Assembly (NCBI GenBank): GCA_018398765.1
Contig: JAHBMJ010003599.1
Coordinates: forward strand, 20,001 to 84,000
Direction of reading: 5' to 3'
From: Chromera velia
Lineage: Eukaryota; Sar; Chromeraceae
Length of the DNA stretch: 64,000 nucleotides
Below, one piece after another: positions 1 through 10,469 of this stretch. The notes beneath the pieces were generated by a model. That model was not told the DNA's origin, did not search any database, and was given only the letters and a program-made list of their open reading frames with translations. Every line of letters begins with the position of its first letter. Within the stretch, counting starts at the first letter, position 1. The position numbers and the translations under genes were made by a program.

Positions 1-390
1 AAGCTCGAGGATGGACACAATGCTGGAGGCATAGAAGAAAGGACGCGTAGAGTCAGGACCGAGTTTGGTCCAGGGGCGATCTTTTTGGTGGTGATTGGCG
101 ATTTTCTTCGCAAGGTCTTGCAGAACTTCCTCTTTGTCAGGCAAGTGCCGCCCTTCTTTCTCTTCGCCATTTTTTACAAAGACAATCTTTTTATTCTCGC
201 ACAGAGCGGCCAAGTTAGCCAACTCTCCGAAAGCCATGTCCCATCTCTTGCAGGAGGGCTCAGGTTCTGAGGAAAGAAAGGAAGAGGCCAGAAAGCGGTG
301 GGCAGACTGAGAGACCCCAGCAGCTTCTTGAAGGAAGGCGAAGGCGGACAGCGCACCAATAAGCAAGGTGCTTGGGGAAACGCGGAGCAT
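1..390 (-). CDS. Secretory-pathway protein, N-terminal fragment (3' part outside window)
   Basis: An open minus-strand frame begins at the ATG at 390-388 and runs 130 codons to the window edge with no stop. The first 25 or so residues (MLRVSPSTLLIGALSAFAFL, then QEAAG) form a typical signal peptide with a hydrophobic core and a small-residue cleavage region. The mature part is charged and has no motif I recognise; residues such as WDMAFGELANLAALCE suggest a folded helical domain. The next gene upstream on the same strand is the glutaminyl-tRNA synthetase, 1.7 kb away, so this gene probably has its own promoter. In a plastid-bearing alga such a leader could also be the first part of a bipartite plastid signal. 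Function unknown. Confidence 0.55.
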   Translation of the reverse strand, partial: MLRVSPSTLLIGALSAFAFLQEAAGVSQSAHRFLASSFLSSEPEPSCKRWDMAFGELANLAALCENKKIVFVKNGEEKEGRHLPDKEEVLQDLAKKIANHHQKDRPWTKLGPDSTRPFFYASSIVSILEL

Positions 391-1548
391 CTTTTCTTCA
401 AGGTCTGAGGGCAAAGTTTGTCCTGTCTGAAGCTTATTGTCACAGATTGTCAGAGCACTCGAAGACGGAGCATAGTGTCTTTTAGATTTGGGCCAGTGTG
501 CGGGATACAGGTAGAATTTGTTTTTGTCGTTTTCGCCTCTCTCTCTCAACTCGCTCCACGGACAAGAAGGACTCTTACAGCAGCAAAAGGTCCGCACTGA
601 CCGCAGACTTTTGCGGTGGGTCTATATATATATATCGAATCCTCATTTTGATTCGAAACACATCGACATGCATGCACGCAGCATGCACATTTGTGTGTTG
701 CATGCATTCTCATAACTCTCGCGTGTATCGGTGTTAAATTTGCCTATGGAGGTTCAGTCTGTATCTAAAACTTATAGACTTCAAAAAAAAGCTCTTTTTT
801 TTTTTTCTTTCTTTTTTTCAAGAGCTATATCCCGCTATCGCGGTACCCCTGCCCGTACCTAACAACACCTAACCCCGCCCACCTACAACTAACACCCCAA
901 AAAACTCCTCTCAAGGGACGAAGGGTCGTGACACAGACTATGCATAGGGGGAGGGATACTCTTGTAGAAGAGATGCCCGTACCAACCCGCCTCTAACTTA
1001 TAACCTCTGGGATGACCCCTAACCCGATGCTACCCGATGCAGCACGTTCACTACATAAAGCTTACATTAGCTTACACAAACGACATACATATATATGCAT
1101 ATACAAACTGTACAATATAAAAAGAGCGCGTCTCTTTACTGATTGTTCCCTCCTAGTCACCATTGTTGTAAAATTATGTAATTAAAGTATCCCCTCCCCC
1201 CTAAAAAAACTAAACTGAAATAAATTAGTCTAACCAACTTACTAGTAGTAGTAACTAACTAAAATAACATTAAATAAGTTCATGCAGCTTGGTACAGCTT
1301 AATTCTCTGTAATTTGCTTTTCTGAAGCGTGCAGATCTCTTCTCATGCATGCTCAATGTTTATTTTATAGTATAGTTTCTATAAACGTTGTATTCATTCG
1401 GTGATTGTTCTAGTTTGAAGATGTTGTTCACTTTTGAGACGAGTCACACAATTCATTGACGATTCTTGACATAAGTACCATGCCTTATGCACGAGTCTAC
1501 TCATCCATCTATCTATTTACTCGCCTGTCTATCTGTTTTCGTCTGTTC

Positions 1549-1582
<34 letters not shown>

Positions 1583-2108
1583 TCGTCTGTCTGCCTCACG
1601 CCTTCCTTTGATCCTTCCTTCTGTCAAATCCTCCTTTGAACATTTGGATGTGTGGGTTGAAGTGCTTCTCATTCATTCATTCATTCATTCATTCATTCAG
1701 TCAGTCAGTCAGTCAGTCAGTCAGTCAGTCAGTCGGTCATTCAGTCATTCATTCATTTTTCCATTTATCCATTCATTCATTCATTCATTCATTGATTCAT
1801 TCATTCACATTCCTTCATTCACTCATTCAGTCAGTCAGTCAGTCAGTCAGTCAGTCGGTCGGTCGGTCGGTCAGTCGCGGTCATTCAGTCATTCAGCCAG
1901 TCAGTCAGTCAGTCAGTCAGTCAGCCAGTCAGTCAGTCACTCACTCACTCACTCACTCACTCACTCACGCACACACACACGCACACTCTCTCTCTCACTC
2001 ACTCACGCACTCACTCACTCACTCAATGATACTTATTCACTGAGTCTGTTTCACTCACTCGCGCTCTCTATCAGTAGGCGCTTCTTTCTTTAAACTTCAC
2101 CTTCACGG
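391..2108. other. Intergenic spacer, microsatellite-rich
   Basis: No supported gene. It holds a TA-repeat stretch near 623-640 (possible TATA-like element for the leftward gene), homopolymer T/A runs near 785-820, AT-rich DNA, and long tetranucleotide arrays from about 1536. The plus-strand frames over 1608-2093 only translate the arrays. Confidence 0.6.
1536..2050. repeat. Compound tetranucleotide microsatellite (GTCT, ATTC, AGTC, ACTC)
   Basis: Successive blocks of GTCT, then ATTC, AGTC, GGTC and ACTC units cover about 500 bp, ending just downstream of the glutaminyl-tRNA synthetase stop codon. Adjacent blocks differ by one base, as expected if one array drifted and re-expanded by slippage. 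Confidence 0.85.
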
Positions 2109-4016
2109 TCATGGATCTGCTTCTTTGACAGCCTTCTTCTCTGCTTCCCTCGTCTTCTTGGCTGCTCTCTTCTTCTCCCGCTCCTCCCTCTTCTTTTCCC
2201 TCTTCTCCCGCTCAGCCTCCTTCGATACATTCGACTCCTTTCCCTTCAAATGGTGGTGCGAGTGGGACAGACCCACGGTCCGGTTGAACACAGGGAGACC
2301 CTCAGGGGGCACCCTCGAGTCAGGGTCAACACAGAAGAAACCGACGCGCTCGAAGTGATAAACTGTGCCTGGAGACGCATAGGGGATCACGGCAGTAGGT
2401 TCACAAAAACCACTTACGACTTCCATCGACCCAGGATTAAATTTCACAGTCGATGGACCCGTTTCTCCCTCCTCCTCTGAGTCTGAGTCTGCGTGCGTCA
2501 ACACGTCCACCTCTTCCTCTTCGTCTTCTGTCAACAACGAATTGTTGTAGAGACGGAATTCTGCCCTCATGGCGGTTCTCGCATCGACCCAGTGAATCGC
2601 TTTCCATCGTGTAGCTCTGTCCCCTTCCTCCCGTATGTTCTCTCTGAAGGTACAACTTAGTTCCTCAATCTCCCCTTCTTCGTTCTTCTTGACACCACTA
2701 CACTCGATCAAATAGGAAAAACGCAAACGCACCACCCTGCCTGGAGCCAGACGATGGAAATTCTTGTCTTCTGGGTCCTCGCGAAAGTCCTCCCGCGAGA
2801 TGAAGATCTCTCGACTGAACGAAATTACCCTCTCCTTTCTGATCATAGGATGGTTGGGCACCTCCACGAGTTCCGTTTTGTCAGCAGGGTAGTTCAGAAT
2901 GACGACCTTGAGAGGATCAAGCACTGCGAGCCTCCTGCCGGCACTCTCTTCCAATTTCGCTCTCACGCAGTACTCCAGAAGATCAGCATTGACTCGAGTT
3001 TCCCGTCTGGCCACCCCCACACGCTCACAAAAATCCCGGATCGCTGCGGGAGGCACCCCTCGTCTCCGGAGTCCCCTCAGAGTCGGCAGCCTGGGGTCAT
3101 CCCATCCCCTCACCACGCCATCATTCACCAACTTCATCAGCATTCTTTTTGACAGGACCATCCCTGTCACATTCAGCTTGGCGAACTCGATCGGCTCCAC
3201 ACGGCGGATATCCAATCTCTCAAGGAACCAATCATACAATTTCTTGTGCTCACAGAACTCTAAAGTGCACACCGAGTGGGTCACGCCCTCGATCGAGTCG
3301 GAGGCTCCATGTGCAAAGTCGTAAGTTGGATAAATGCACCAGGCATTTCCTGTCCGAGGATGCTCTGCGTGCAGGATCCTGTACATAACGGGGTCCCTCA
3401 TATGAAGATTTGGATGAGTCATATCGATCTTCGCTCTGAGAACCTTTGCTCCGTTAGGAAACTCCCCTGCCCTCATTCTGCGGAATAAATTTAAATTCTC
3501 CTCGGGGCTCCGGTCTCTGAAGGGACTCTCTACACCCGGGGTGTGTCTGTCCCCCCTCAGTGCCCGCAGCTTCTCCACGCTGAGGTCGTCCACAAACGCA
3601 AGCCCTCCCTTGATCAACCTCTCTGCCCATTCGTACAGCCGCTCGAAGTGATCGGATGCAAAGAAAAGATGGACCCCCCAGTCGAATCCCAGCCAGCGGA
3701 CGTCCTCCTTGATGCCCTCGATGAACCTGCACTCTTCCCTCAGGGGATTCGTGTCGTCCAAACGCAAGTGACACCTCCCCCCAAATTCACCTGCCAGGCC
3801 GAAATTCAGACAGATGGACTTGGCATGCCCTAAATGAAGGAACCCATTCGGTTCAGGGGGGAAGCGAGTGACGATGCTTGAATGCGTTCCGTCCCTCAGA
3901 TCTTTCTCCATCTTCCTTTTGATGAAGTTCCTCATGCCCTCTTCTCCGCCTTCCTTAGCAGGAGACGGCAAAGGTGCCACAGAAGGATTGGATGACGCAT
4001 CAGCCTCAGAACTCAT
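2109..4016 (-). CDS. Glutaminyl-tRNA synthetase
   Basis: Class I aminoacyl-tRNA synthetase that charges tRNA-Gln with glutamine using ATP. The 635-aa frame is uninterrupted by introns, unusual beside its neighbours. The GlnRS/GluRS signature RFPPEPNGFLHLGHAKS contains the HIGH-type motif HLGH at residues 61-64, and the KMSKS-type motif is VLSKR at 287-291. Between them lie the FDWG, RDPVMYRI and YPTYDFAHG blocks characteristic of GlnRS. The C-terminal half corresponds to the anticodon-binding beta-barrels. The last 40 or so residues are a Lys/Glu/Arg-rich tail that may help bind tRNA. The N terminus is short (about 45 residues before the catalytic core) and lacks the YqeY-like domain of animal and yeast enzymes. 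No clear targeting leader is present, so a cytosolic role is most likely. It is divergent from the phosphatase gene at 4495. Confidence 0.95.
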   Translation of the reverse strand: MSSEADASSNPSVAPLPSPAKEGGEEGMRNFIKRKMEKDLRDGTHSSIVTRFPPEPNGFLHLGHAKSICLNFGLAGEFGGRCHLRLDDTNPLREECRFIEGIKEDVRWLGFDWGVHLFFASDHFERLYEWAERLIKGGLAFVDDLSVEKLRALRGDRHTPGVESPFRDRSPEENLNLFRRMRAGEFPNGAKVLRAKIDMTHPNLHMRDPVMYRILHAEHPRTGNAWCIYPTYDFAHGASDSIEGVTHSVCTLEFCEHKKLYDWFLERLDIRRVEPIEFAKLNVTGMVLSKRMLMKLVNDGVVRGWDDPRLPTLRGLRRRGVPPAAIRDFCERVGVARRETRVNADLLEYCVRAKLEESAGRRLAVLDPLKVVILNYPADKTELVEVPNHPMIRKERVISFSREIFISREDFREDPEDKNFHRLAPGRVVRLRFSYLIECSGVKKNEEGEIEELSCTFRENIREEGDRATRWKAIHWVDARTAMRAEFRLYNNSLLTEDEEEEVDVLTHADSDSEEEGETGPSTVKFNPGSMEVVSGFCEPTAVIPYASPGTVYHFERVGFFCVDPDSRVPPEGLPVFNRTVGLSHSHHHLKGKESNVSKEAEREKREKKREEREKKRAAKKTREAEKKAVKEADP

Positions 4017-4494
4017 CTCTAGCTCTGCTTGCTCTCAATTTTTCAGAATCTGAATCAAAACAGGCTCAAAAAACCGTTTGCACACATGGAATCTGATGTG
4101 ATTGGAGACAGAGTGCAGTCAATGTGACTCATTATAATGAAGTCCATCTAATCGTCTATCTTCTCATTCCGCACGCGGCACGCATGTTCAGTCTGACAGC
4201 CTGATCGAGTTGAATTAATTTCATCGCGCGGTCCGGCCAGAACCGATTAGCCGATTAATCGAAAGTTCGAAACGGACTACTATGCAATACTATGCATGCC
4301 ACTTCATGCAATCATGCAGCTAGACGCAATTTGGTGCATAAGCGCCCTCTGCGACAGCCAGCTATAGCCGCGCCTGAACAGCTCCAGCTAGCCTGGCAGA
4401 TTCTCTTCTTCACAGGGGTAGTTTGAATCTTTCTTTACGGACGAGCTGTTGAGGATTCAAAGTCGAATCGGATTCTATCTCACAAAGATACATC
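4017..4494. promoter_or_regulatory. Divergent intergenic region between GlnRS and phosphatase genes
   Basis: This 478-bp gap separates two genes that start outward from it, so it probably contains both promoters. I see short ATGCA-type motifs (near 4280-4320) and no clear TATA box. Bidirectional promoter function is inferred from layout only. Confidence 0.4.
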
Positions 4495-5301
4495 ATGATG
4501 CCGTCTCCCTGTCCGCATTGCCTGAAGCCTCTTCCTCCTTCATCTTCCGCCCTTCTCCCTCATTCAGCGGTATGCCAACAAGACTGGAGGAAGCGTCTGA
4601 TCCAGGAGAAGGGAGAAGAGTGGGCACAGATGCCAAGAGCTGTAGAAGCTCTGGCAGCGCCTTCCGTGTTTTTGACCTCACCTGTCCATGAAGTCATCCG
4701 ACACTCCGTCTCACCTTCTGGCGGTGAATCGTCCACTCACTCCTCAGTCCTGTTCATCGGCTCGTCTGTTGCTGCAAAGGATTCAGACTGGCTGGTCGCT
4801 TCGAAGGTTCACTTCGTGCTTAATTGTGCAGCAGTGGAGGATGTGATCGTGCCGAAGGATTTGTACTCGCAATTGGACATTCAGTGGCTTCAGCTAGAGG
4901 ACTTGTTTGACAACACGAGCTGCGATATCTCTCCCTACTTCGATAGATGCATCAAGGAAATTAACCGAAGACTGAAGGATGGAGAGTCTGTCCTAGTTCA
5001 CTGTCGTTCTGGGAAGTCTCGATCGGCCTCTATCGTTCTCGCTTACCTGATGGCAAGTCGGGGCATGTCTCTTGTGGAGGGTGTGATGATGTTGAGGGAA
5101 AAACGTCCGGTGGTGTATCCCAACAAGGCGTTCTTCCTCTCGCTGATTCATTTGGAGAAAAGGCTGTGTGGTCCAGGACAGCAGCCAAGCATGAAGCCGG
5201 AGATGATCGAATTGCACGAAGACCCCACGCCCGTCAAGTGGCTCAACGTGGCGGCGGTCGATCGACGCGGAGACCCCGAGCCATTCCGAGCAGGTGAATG
5301 A
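4495..5301 (+). CDS. Dual-specificity protein phosphatase with N-terminal C2HC zinc finger
   Basis: A 268-aa intronless gene. Residues about 84-222 match the dual-specificity phosphatase fold. The P-loop VHCRSGKSRSAS supplies the catalytic Cys170 and Arg176 of the CX5R motif, and D136 in the LEDLFDN segment is the likely general acid. The family removes phosphate from phospho-Tyr and phospho-Ser/Thr. At the very N terminus C6, C9, H23 and C27 form a CX2CX13HX3C pattern like C2HC zinc fingers, a less usual partner for this domain. The start is the first of two tandem ATG codons; both lie before the finger. No transmembrane segment or targeting signal is evident, so it is probably cytosolic or nuclear. 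The C-terminal 45 residues are of unknown function. Confidence 0.9.
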   Translation: MMPSPCPHCLKPLPPSSSALLPHSAVCQQDWRKRLIQEKGEEWAQMPRAVEALAAPSVFLTSPVHEVIRHSVSPSGGESSTHSSVLFIGSSVAAKDSDWLVASKVHFVLNCAAVEDVIVPKDLYSQLDIQWLQLEDLFDNTSCDISPYFDRCIKEINRRLKDGESVLVHCRSGKSRSASIVLAYLMASRGMSLVEGVMMLREKRPVVYPNKAFFLSLIHLEKRLCGPGQQPSMKPEMIELHEDPTPVKWLNVAAVDRRGDPEPFRAGE

Positions 5302-6925
5302 GCTTGTCTGAAGAAGGACAGGACTCAGATCCCTCTCTCCACATTGTTCGTAGATGCATTGAGTAATGTTGCAGGAAGTAGAAGTGAAGGAGGGACAGAC
5401 GAATTCACAGCATTCTTTAGTGATTGAAGGGTTGGCCGGTTCTTTGAAGGAATGGACCAATGCCTGAGTGAGAGCCTTGGTGGAAGATTACACGGCGTTC
5501 CATCCACAAAGAAGCTCTGCGGCTCTGCGGAGCAGCCTGTCAGAGGATAACGGGAGGCACTTCAATGGAGAACTTCCCGGGGAACGCTGAATGACACTTC
5601 GAGTCACTGAAACAGCACTGAGGTCCTCCGAATCGAATCAAATCGCAATTCAAGATTACGAATTCCTTTTGTTTAAGTACATGACACTGCAGTAATCGGG
5701 AGAGGGAGACTCCGAGGATAACTCCGAGAGGCGGGGAGATCAGGTCTCATCATGTCAGTTAGTCTTCATGTGATTTGAGTCTTATTGATGCTAAAAAAGA
5801 GCCTCAATTTGACGGATCACGCAGTGAAACGCGGCAGTTTGCTTTCAAAACAAACTATCAAATACGTGCCTTGATCACATTCAATAAAATTTCTCAACAT
5901 TTTCATGGACGGGGGGCCTGGCTCTGTTTATTGCCTTGTAAGCTAGGCTATACAAGATATTTACCCAAAAAATGATCAGATGATACACATATATATGCAT
6001 CCACTTGTGAAGCCTATACCTTAGACCAAAAAATAGTCTAAAATTTAATACGTAAATAGTTTGTCGATTGAGTCTGTTGTGAGACTGTTGCCTTTCAAGT
6101 TGTTCATTTATTCAGTCCTTAATTATCTAAGCGTGGTCTCTAGCGCAGTCTTCAAGTCTAGCTTCAAGTTTAGTTTATTAATTAGTTTACTGATATTTTA
6201 CTGGTTAGTTTACTTCATGATCCGATAGAGGACTATCATAATGATTAAACTAACTAAATTGATCTAGAATTAAATTTAGCGTAAATTTATCGCCGTAAAA
6301 TATTGTACTAGCAGTTAGTCTCGCAATAATCATTCAATATTGATTGCTAGATTGATTGATCGAATCAGATGGATTGTTTGATTGTTTGTCTGACCTTTTG
6401 TACAGATTCTCTTAAAGACTCCCTTCCCGCTATGTCTTTATTGTTCATCAAAATGATTTATTTGAACTTTTGCTTTACGTATGAAAAGTCGAGCTCGAAC
6501 ATTTTTTAATTTTATATATGTCTTGATCATGTTCAATCAAAGTTGTACCGCTAAAGTGAATGTGTGACTAGACGTCGGACTAAATATAAAAAGGGGACCC
6601 TAACTCAATCGATCAGAGTTTGTTCATATCATTAATTTGTTTGCAGCAATTTATTTCAGAGATCGACCGTTGTCGACCTCATAAAGAATTAATTCAGCAG
6701 ACGAATCATGTAGAACGGCATTACTTGGCTTGGAGTTGAAACACAGTACGTCACTTTGCTGGACAGTCTTCTTTAACTCCTTCTAGGCTCAATTCAATTC
6801 TCAAAGAGTTTTTTGAACTACACAATTGCTTCAAGACGTCGCAGTAACGAATGATTGATTGGCTCAACATGCACATGTCTCATATGAACCTCCAAGATGC
6901 AACTTGAATGTTAGAGAAGGAGTAA
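5302..6925. other. AT-rich intergenic spacer
   Basis: No supported gene. About 5302-5760 is probably the 3' flank of the phosphatase. From 5760 on the sequence is AT-rich with many stops in all frames and no clear repeat boundary. It leads into the retroelement remnant. Confidence 0.5.
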
Positions 6926-7957
6926 TTGGCTCATTCACGGAGGCTAGCGCTCGATTCGTCATCTGACATGGGGAGGGGTGGTCTCAAAAAGCCCAAGAGG
7001 CGTTCTACAGATTGTAGGACGATCACCAGGATGCAGTCAGTGGAACACCAGAGCGGTCGTTGCTTAAAACATTGTGAAGAGATTGCACAGAGGCATGGAA
7101 AGGTGAGGAGGCGAAGGAGGTGCAAGGGGGACTCTATGATACTTTGCAGGCAGCGACAAAAAAGCGACTGTTGGAAGAGCTGTTAAGCAGCAGCCCTCCA
7201 CCATCCAGTTTGGACAAGAAGGGACAGATTTATTTGAGAAGTTGCTCTGGCAATAGAGCCTTAGCATGGCTTGGAGCTATTCCTTTTGACACCAACCACA
7301 AGATCTTCCCACTGCTGTTTCGTCTAGTGTTTCGTATAGCGATATGCGTGCGGCTAGGCCTTCATATCCCAGAGCTGGTACGACAACCAGTCTGTGGCTG
7401 CGGACAGATGGGAGACTTGAAAGGCGTTGAACTTCATGGAGGAAAGTGTCTAACGGGAGGAGGTCCGTGGAGATTTTGAAGGCACCAAAAGGTTGGGGCA
7501 GCCTTCTTTGAGCTGTTAACGGGGGTAAAGTACTATAAAGTGGGGGGAGAGACGACGATGGGTTCGTTCGGGCTCGATTTGACAGGACCGCTGGCCGAGG
7601 AGCGCAACAAAGTTTTAACGACCAGACTTGTTCGCAACCTTACCAAACGGGGACTCGGTTTTGGGAGATGTGGCTCTGATCTACTCGATCCAGGATACGA
7701 CCCGCCTGCATAGAAATTCAAAGAAAGCAGGGGCTGTAACAAAGGACAAGGAGAGGAAGAAACACATCCACTATGATGACGCCTGCAGAGCCGTAGGCAT
7801 TCGTTTTATCCCTCTAGTTTTTGAGACCTACGAAAGGCCTGGAGGAGAGACGGTGAGATTTATGAAAGAGATGGTGAGACAGGCAACAGAAACTTTAAGG
7901 TTGGAGGAGATCATGAACGATGCGTCTGCACGTCAGAAAATTGCAGACAGATGGTAG
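6926..7957 (+). pseudogene. Decayed retroelement-like ORF, C-terminal portion
   Basis: Three plus-strand frames together resemble the C-terminal region found downstream of reverse transcriptase in many protist and plant retroelement ORFs. The frame at 7120-7479 has a VRLGLHIPEL stretch followed by a zinc-knuckle-like CGCGQMGDLKGVELHGGKC (CxCG...D..G..HxxxC). The frame at 7628-7957 has GDVALIYSIQD, then DKERKKHIHYDDA and IRFIPLVFETYERPGGE, the D...E.K and F.PLVFET features of that domain. The parts lie in different frames with a stop between them, and I see no reverse transcriptase upstream, so the copy is 5'-truncated and frameshifted. The family assignment rests on motif memory, not on a search. 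Confidence 0.45.
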
Positions 7958-9503
7958 AAAACGTTGTCAGTAGCAGTTTGAAAAGCAGCAGTGTCAATAA
8001 TCTTGGCATCTGTTCAGGCAAGCCGCGGCGCACATGGCACACAGGTCACCGAGATGCTGCTTTGGAGGGAGTTTTCCGCCTATGTGGGCGTTGCAGAGAA
8101 GAAAGAGTAAAGGAAGAGGGAGAGCTAGCAAGGCGCTGGCAGGGGAAATGAAGGAAAGAAAAAGACTATTTTTATAGGTGAGGCGTGCAAAAGACAAAAA
8201 AAAGAAGAAGAGCCTTATGATATCAGATTGAAGAAACATGAATAAGAAGTCGAAAGCCGTCAAGCGTATGAGAGAGAAAGAATTGATGTGAAGAAAAAAG
8301 TTTAACAAAGGAATATTAAGGAGAAATAAATTTTTTTATTTGGACATGGGCATCACTGAAGAAGAAGCTGGGAAGGGGAAAGAAGACCACTACGCTCATC
8401 TATAGATAGACAGAGTTGACCACGCGAATACACAAAGAATAAAAAGTATTAATTTTTGTTTGCCATGAAAGGCATAAACTAGGATTGATGGCTTAGTCCA
8501 GGGGGGGGGCAAGGCCATCATTGCGCTGGCAGCAGAATGACCGCGTAACAGATGGACAAGATCTATGCCTAGGCAAGATGCATACTGGTCCGACACAGGA
8601 CCAGAGAGACACTAAAGAAGTATATCCATGCATGAAGGTCAGACACTCATGATACATGCATGCAGACATTCTTGCAGTCCATCTAGCTGGTCGAAACTAA
8701 ACTTTTAGACTGAACCGAATGCATTTAATTATATTTTTATATAACTGACAAAAAAATAATTTGCTTCATCAAATATTTTATTTGTTCAATAGATGGAGCG
8801 TTCGCACCTGGGGCCCTTGCAGTCTTAAGACGAGCACTGTATACAATTGCAGAGAGAACAAACACAACAAGATTAAGGGTGACAGGAGCAATCAAAGCTC
8901 GGATGCAACTTGCAGTTATCAGAGCGTTAGTGTACAACATAGGGGGGGAGAGAAAGCTAAGAGCTGCTCAGAAGGAGGAAACTTCATTCAGTGATATTCA
9001 GTACCGCTGGGGAGGTCGCAGCAATTCAGGCCCCTTATGACGATGGTGACTTGGAGTGAATACTAATTGACTGAAGACTAGGCAATAGGCTTAGATGACA
9101 AAGATTATACATATTAAAATTAAATTCTCATTCAAAAAAAAAGAAAGAAATATTTGGGCCCTAAATATAGTGACTTGCTATTCATACCATTGCATTATGA
9201 GCACTGCAACAAGCTCTATGCTATAATTAACCGACTAACCGCAACTAACTAAACCAAACAAATTTGACTAGTGTTTGCACCTCTCTAGGCACCTCCATTA
9301 TAGTCTTCTAATTTACAAGTCTGTAAAAAGACGCAGCTCTATCTGTACTCTATCCGTCGTCTCTATACTCATCTTTAACTAATTTTTGTCTTAATTTTTA
9401 ATTATAAAGCCTGAGCTTAACAAAAAAACATGTTGCTAGTTAATTATTGTTTTTTTTTCATTTTCATATAAAAGCATCGGGTTTAACACCCTGTCAGATT
9501 GAC
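7958..9503. other. Intergenic, no supported gene
   Basis: 3' flank of the retroelement remnant, then AT-rich DNA. Short open frames here (for example near 8737-8994) lack coding character or start/splice context. Confidence 0.45.
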
Positions 9504-9762
9504 ATAAAGTCCTAGGCGACGCACAGTGATAAAAAAAAAAAAAAGAATAGACATGTCAAGATTTTTTTTTCTTTTTTTTTTTTTCAGTCTAGTGGTCAAA
9601 GGTCCAAGCAAACTTAGCAAAGGTAGGTTTTGTAGTTAGATGTGTTTTTGTTATATGTTTGGTACTTCCAATAAAATAATAGAAAAAAAAATAAAAAAGA
9701 TTATGCTTCTCCAGATTTTTTTTTTCTTTTTTTTTATCACTGTGCGTCACCTAGATAAAGTC
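9504..9762. mobile_element. MITE with terminal inverted repeats and 8-bp target duplication
   Basis: The left end at 9512 reads CTAGGCGACGCACAGTGATA followed by an A run. The reverse complement of the right end, from 9754 inward, reads CTAGGTGACGCACAGTGATA followed by an A run: one mismatch in about 28 bp. Both ends are flanked by the identical octamer ATAAAGTC (9504-9511 and 9755-9762). The element proper is 243 bp, AT-rich and non-coding. An 8-bp duplication with short inverted repeats fits a non-autonomous hAT-type element, though the terminal sequence does not match a family I can name. Confidence 0.8.
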
Positions 9763-10469
9763 AAAGAACGTACACAAGGGAGCTAGCAAGAGAGTGTGAC
9801 CTGAAACACTTCTAGCAGATAGTCTTGTTAAACGGTTTTCATAGTCAGAAAAGGGATAGTGACACCTTGTGGAAGCAGACAAGAAAGCAAAGGCCCGACT
9901 CCCGCCTGAGGAAAAAACACTATGGGAAAAATATTTTTAAGGGTGATGAGCTAGGTAATGAGTCACTGATAGTCACTGATGACCGGGATCATGACCCTCA
10001 CTATGATCCTTCATTTTTAATGAATATGTTTATTATTATTTGTAGATTACTTGAATGATAAGTTGAATTTGTTTGTTGAATAACGAGAATTTAATGCATC
10101 CACACTAATTTTAGTAATATAAACATTAAATTGCAAAGACAAGGATAAATGTCAGTGTAGCTATGATAATATGATGCCGACTCCTCCACTAGTTCAAGCT
10201 AAAGTTGAAGCAGATTGAAAAGGTTGCTTTTCGTGCGCAAGAGCCTTTTCACACCATGTGTTTGCGCACAAAATGACAGCATGCACACTTTGAAGGACGC
10301 CACTGAAGAGCAACTAGCAGCTCAGAACATGCAGATGAAGAATTAAGGATCAAAGGAATTTCTTAAGCGGCCCGGACGCAACATGGAGATGAAAAAGATG
10401 CAAGAAACATCAGGAAAGCGGGGTAACAGCAAGAAACGAGCACAGACAAACGGGCAAGCTTGTTTCAGA
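9763..10469. other. Intergenic, no supported gene
   Basis: AT-rich sequence with short frames only. Nothing recognisable. Confidence 0.4.

Noticed and set aside
1608-2093. 161-aa Ser/His-rich ORF
   Set aside because: Pure translation of tetranucleotide repeats.
8737-8940. 67-aa hydrophobic minus-strand ORF
   Set aside because: Short, in AT-rich DNA, no supporting feature.
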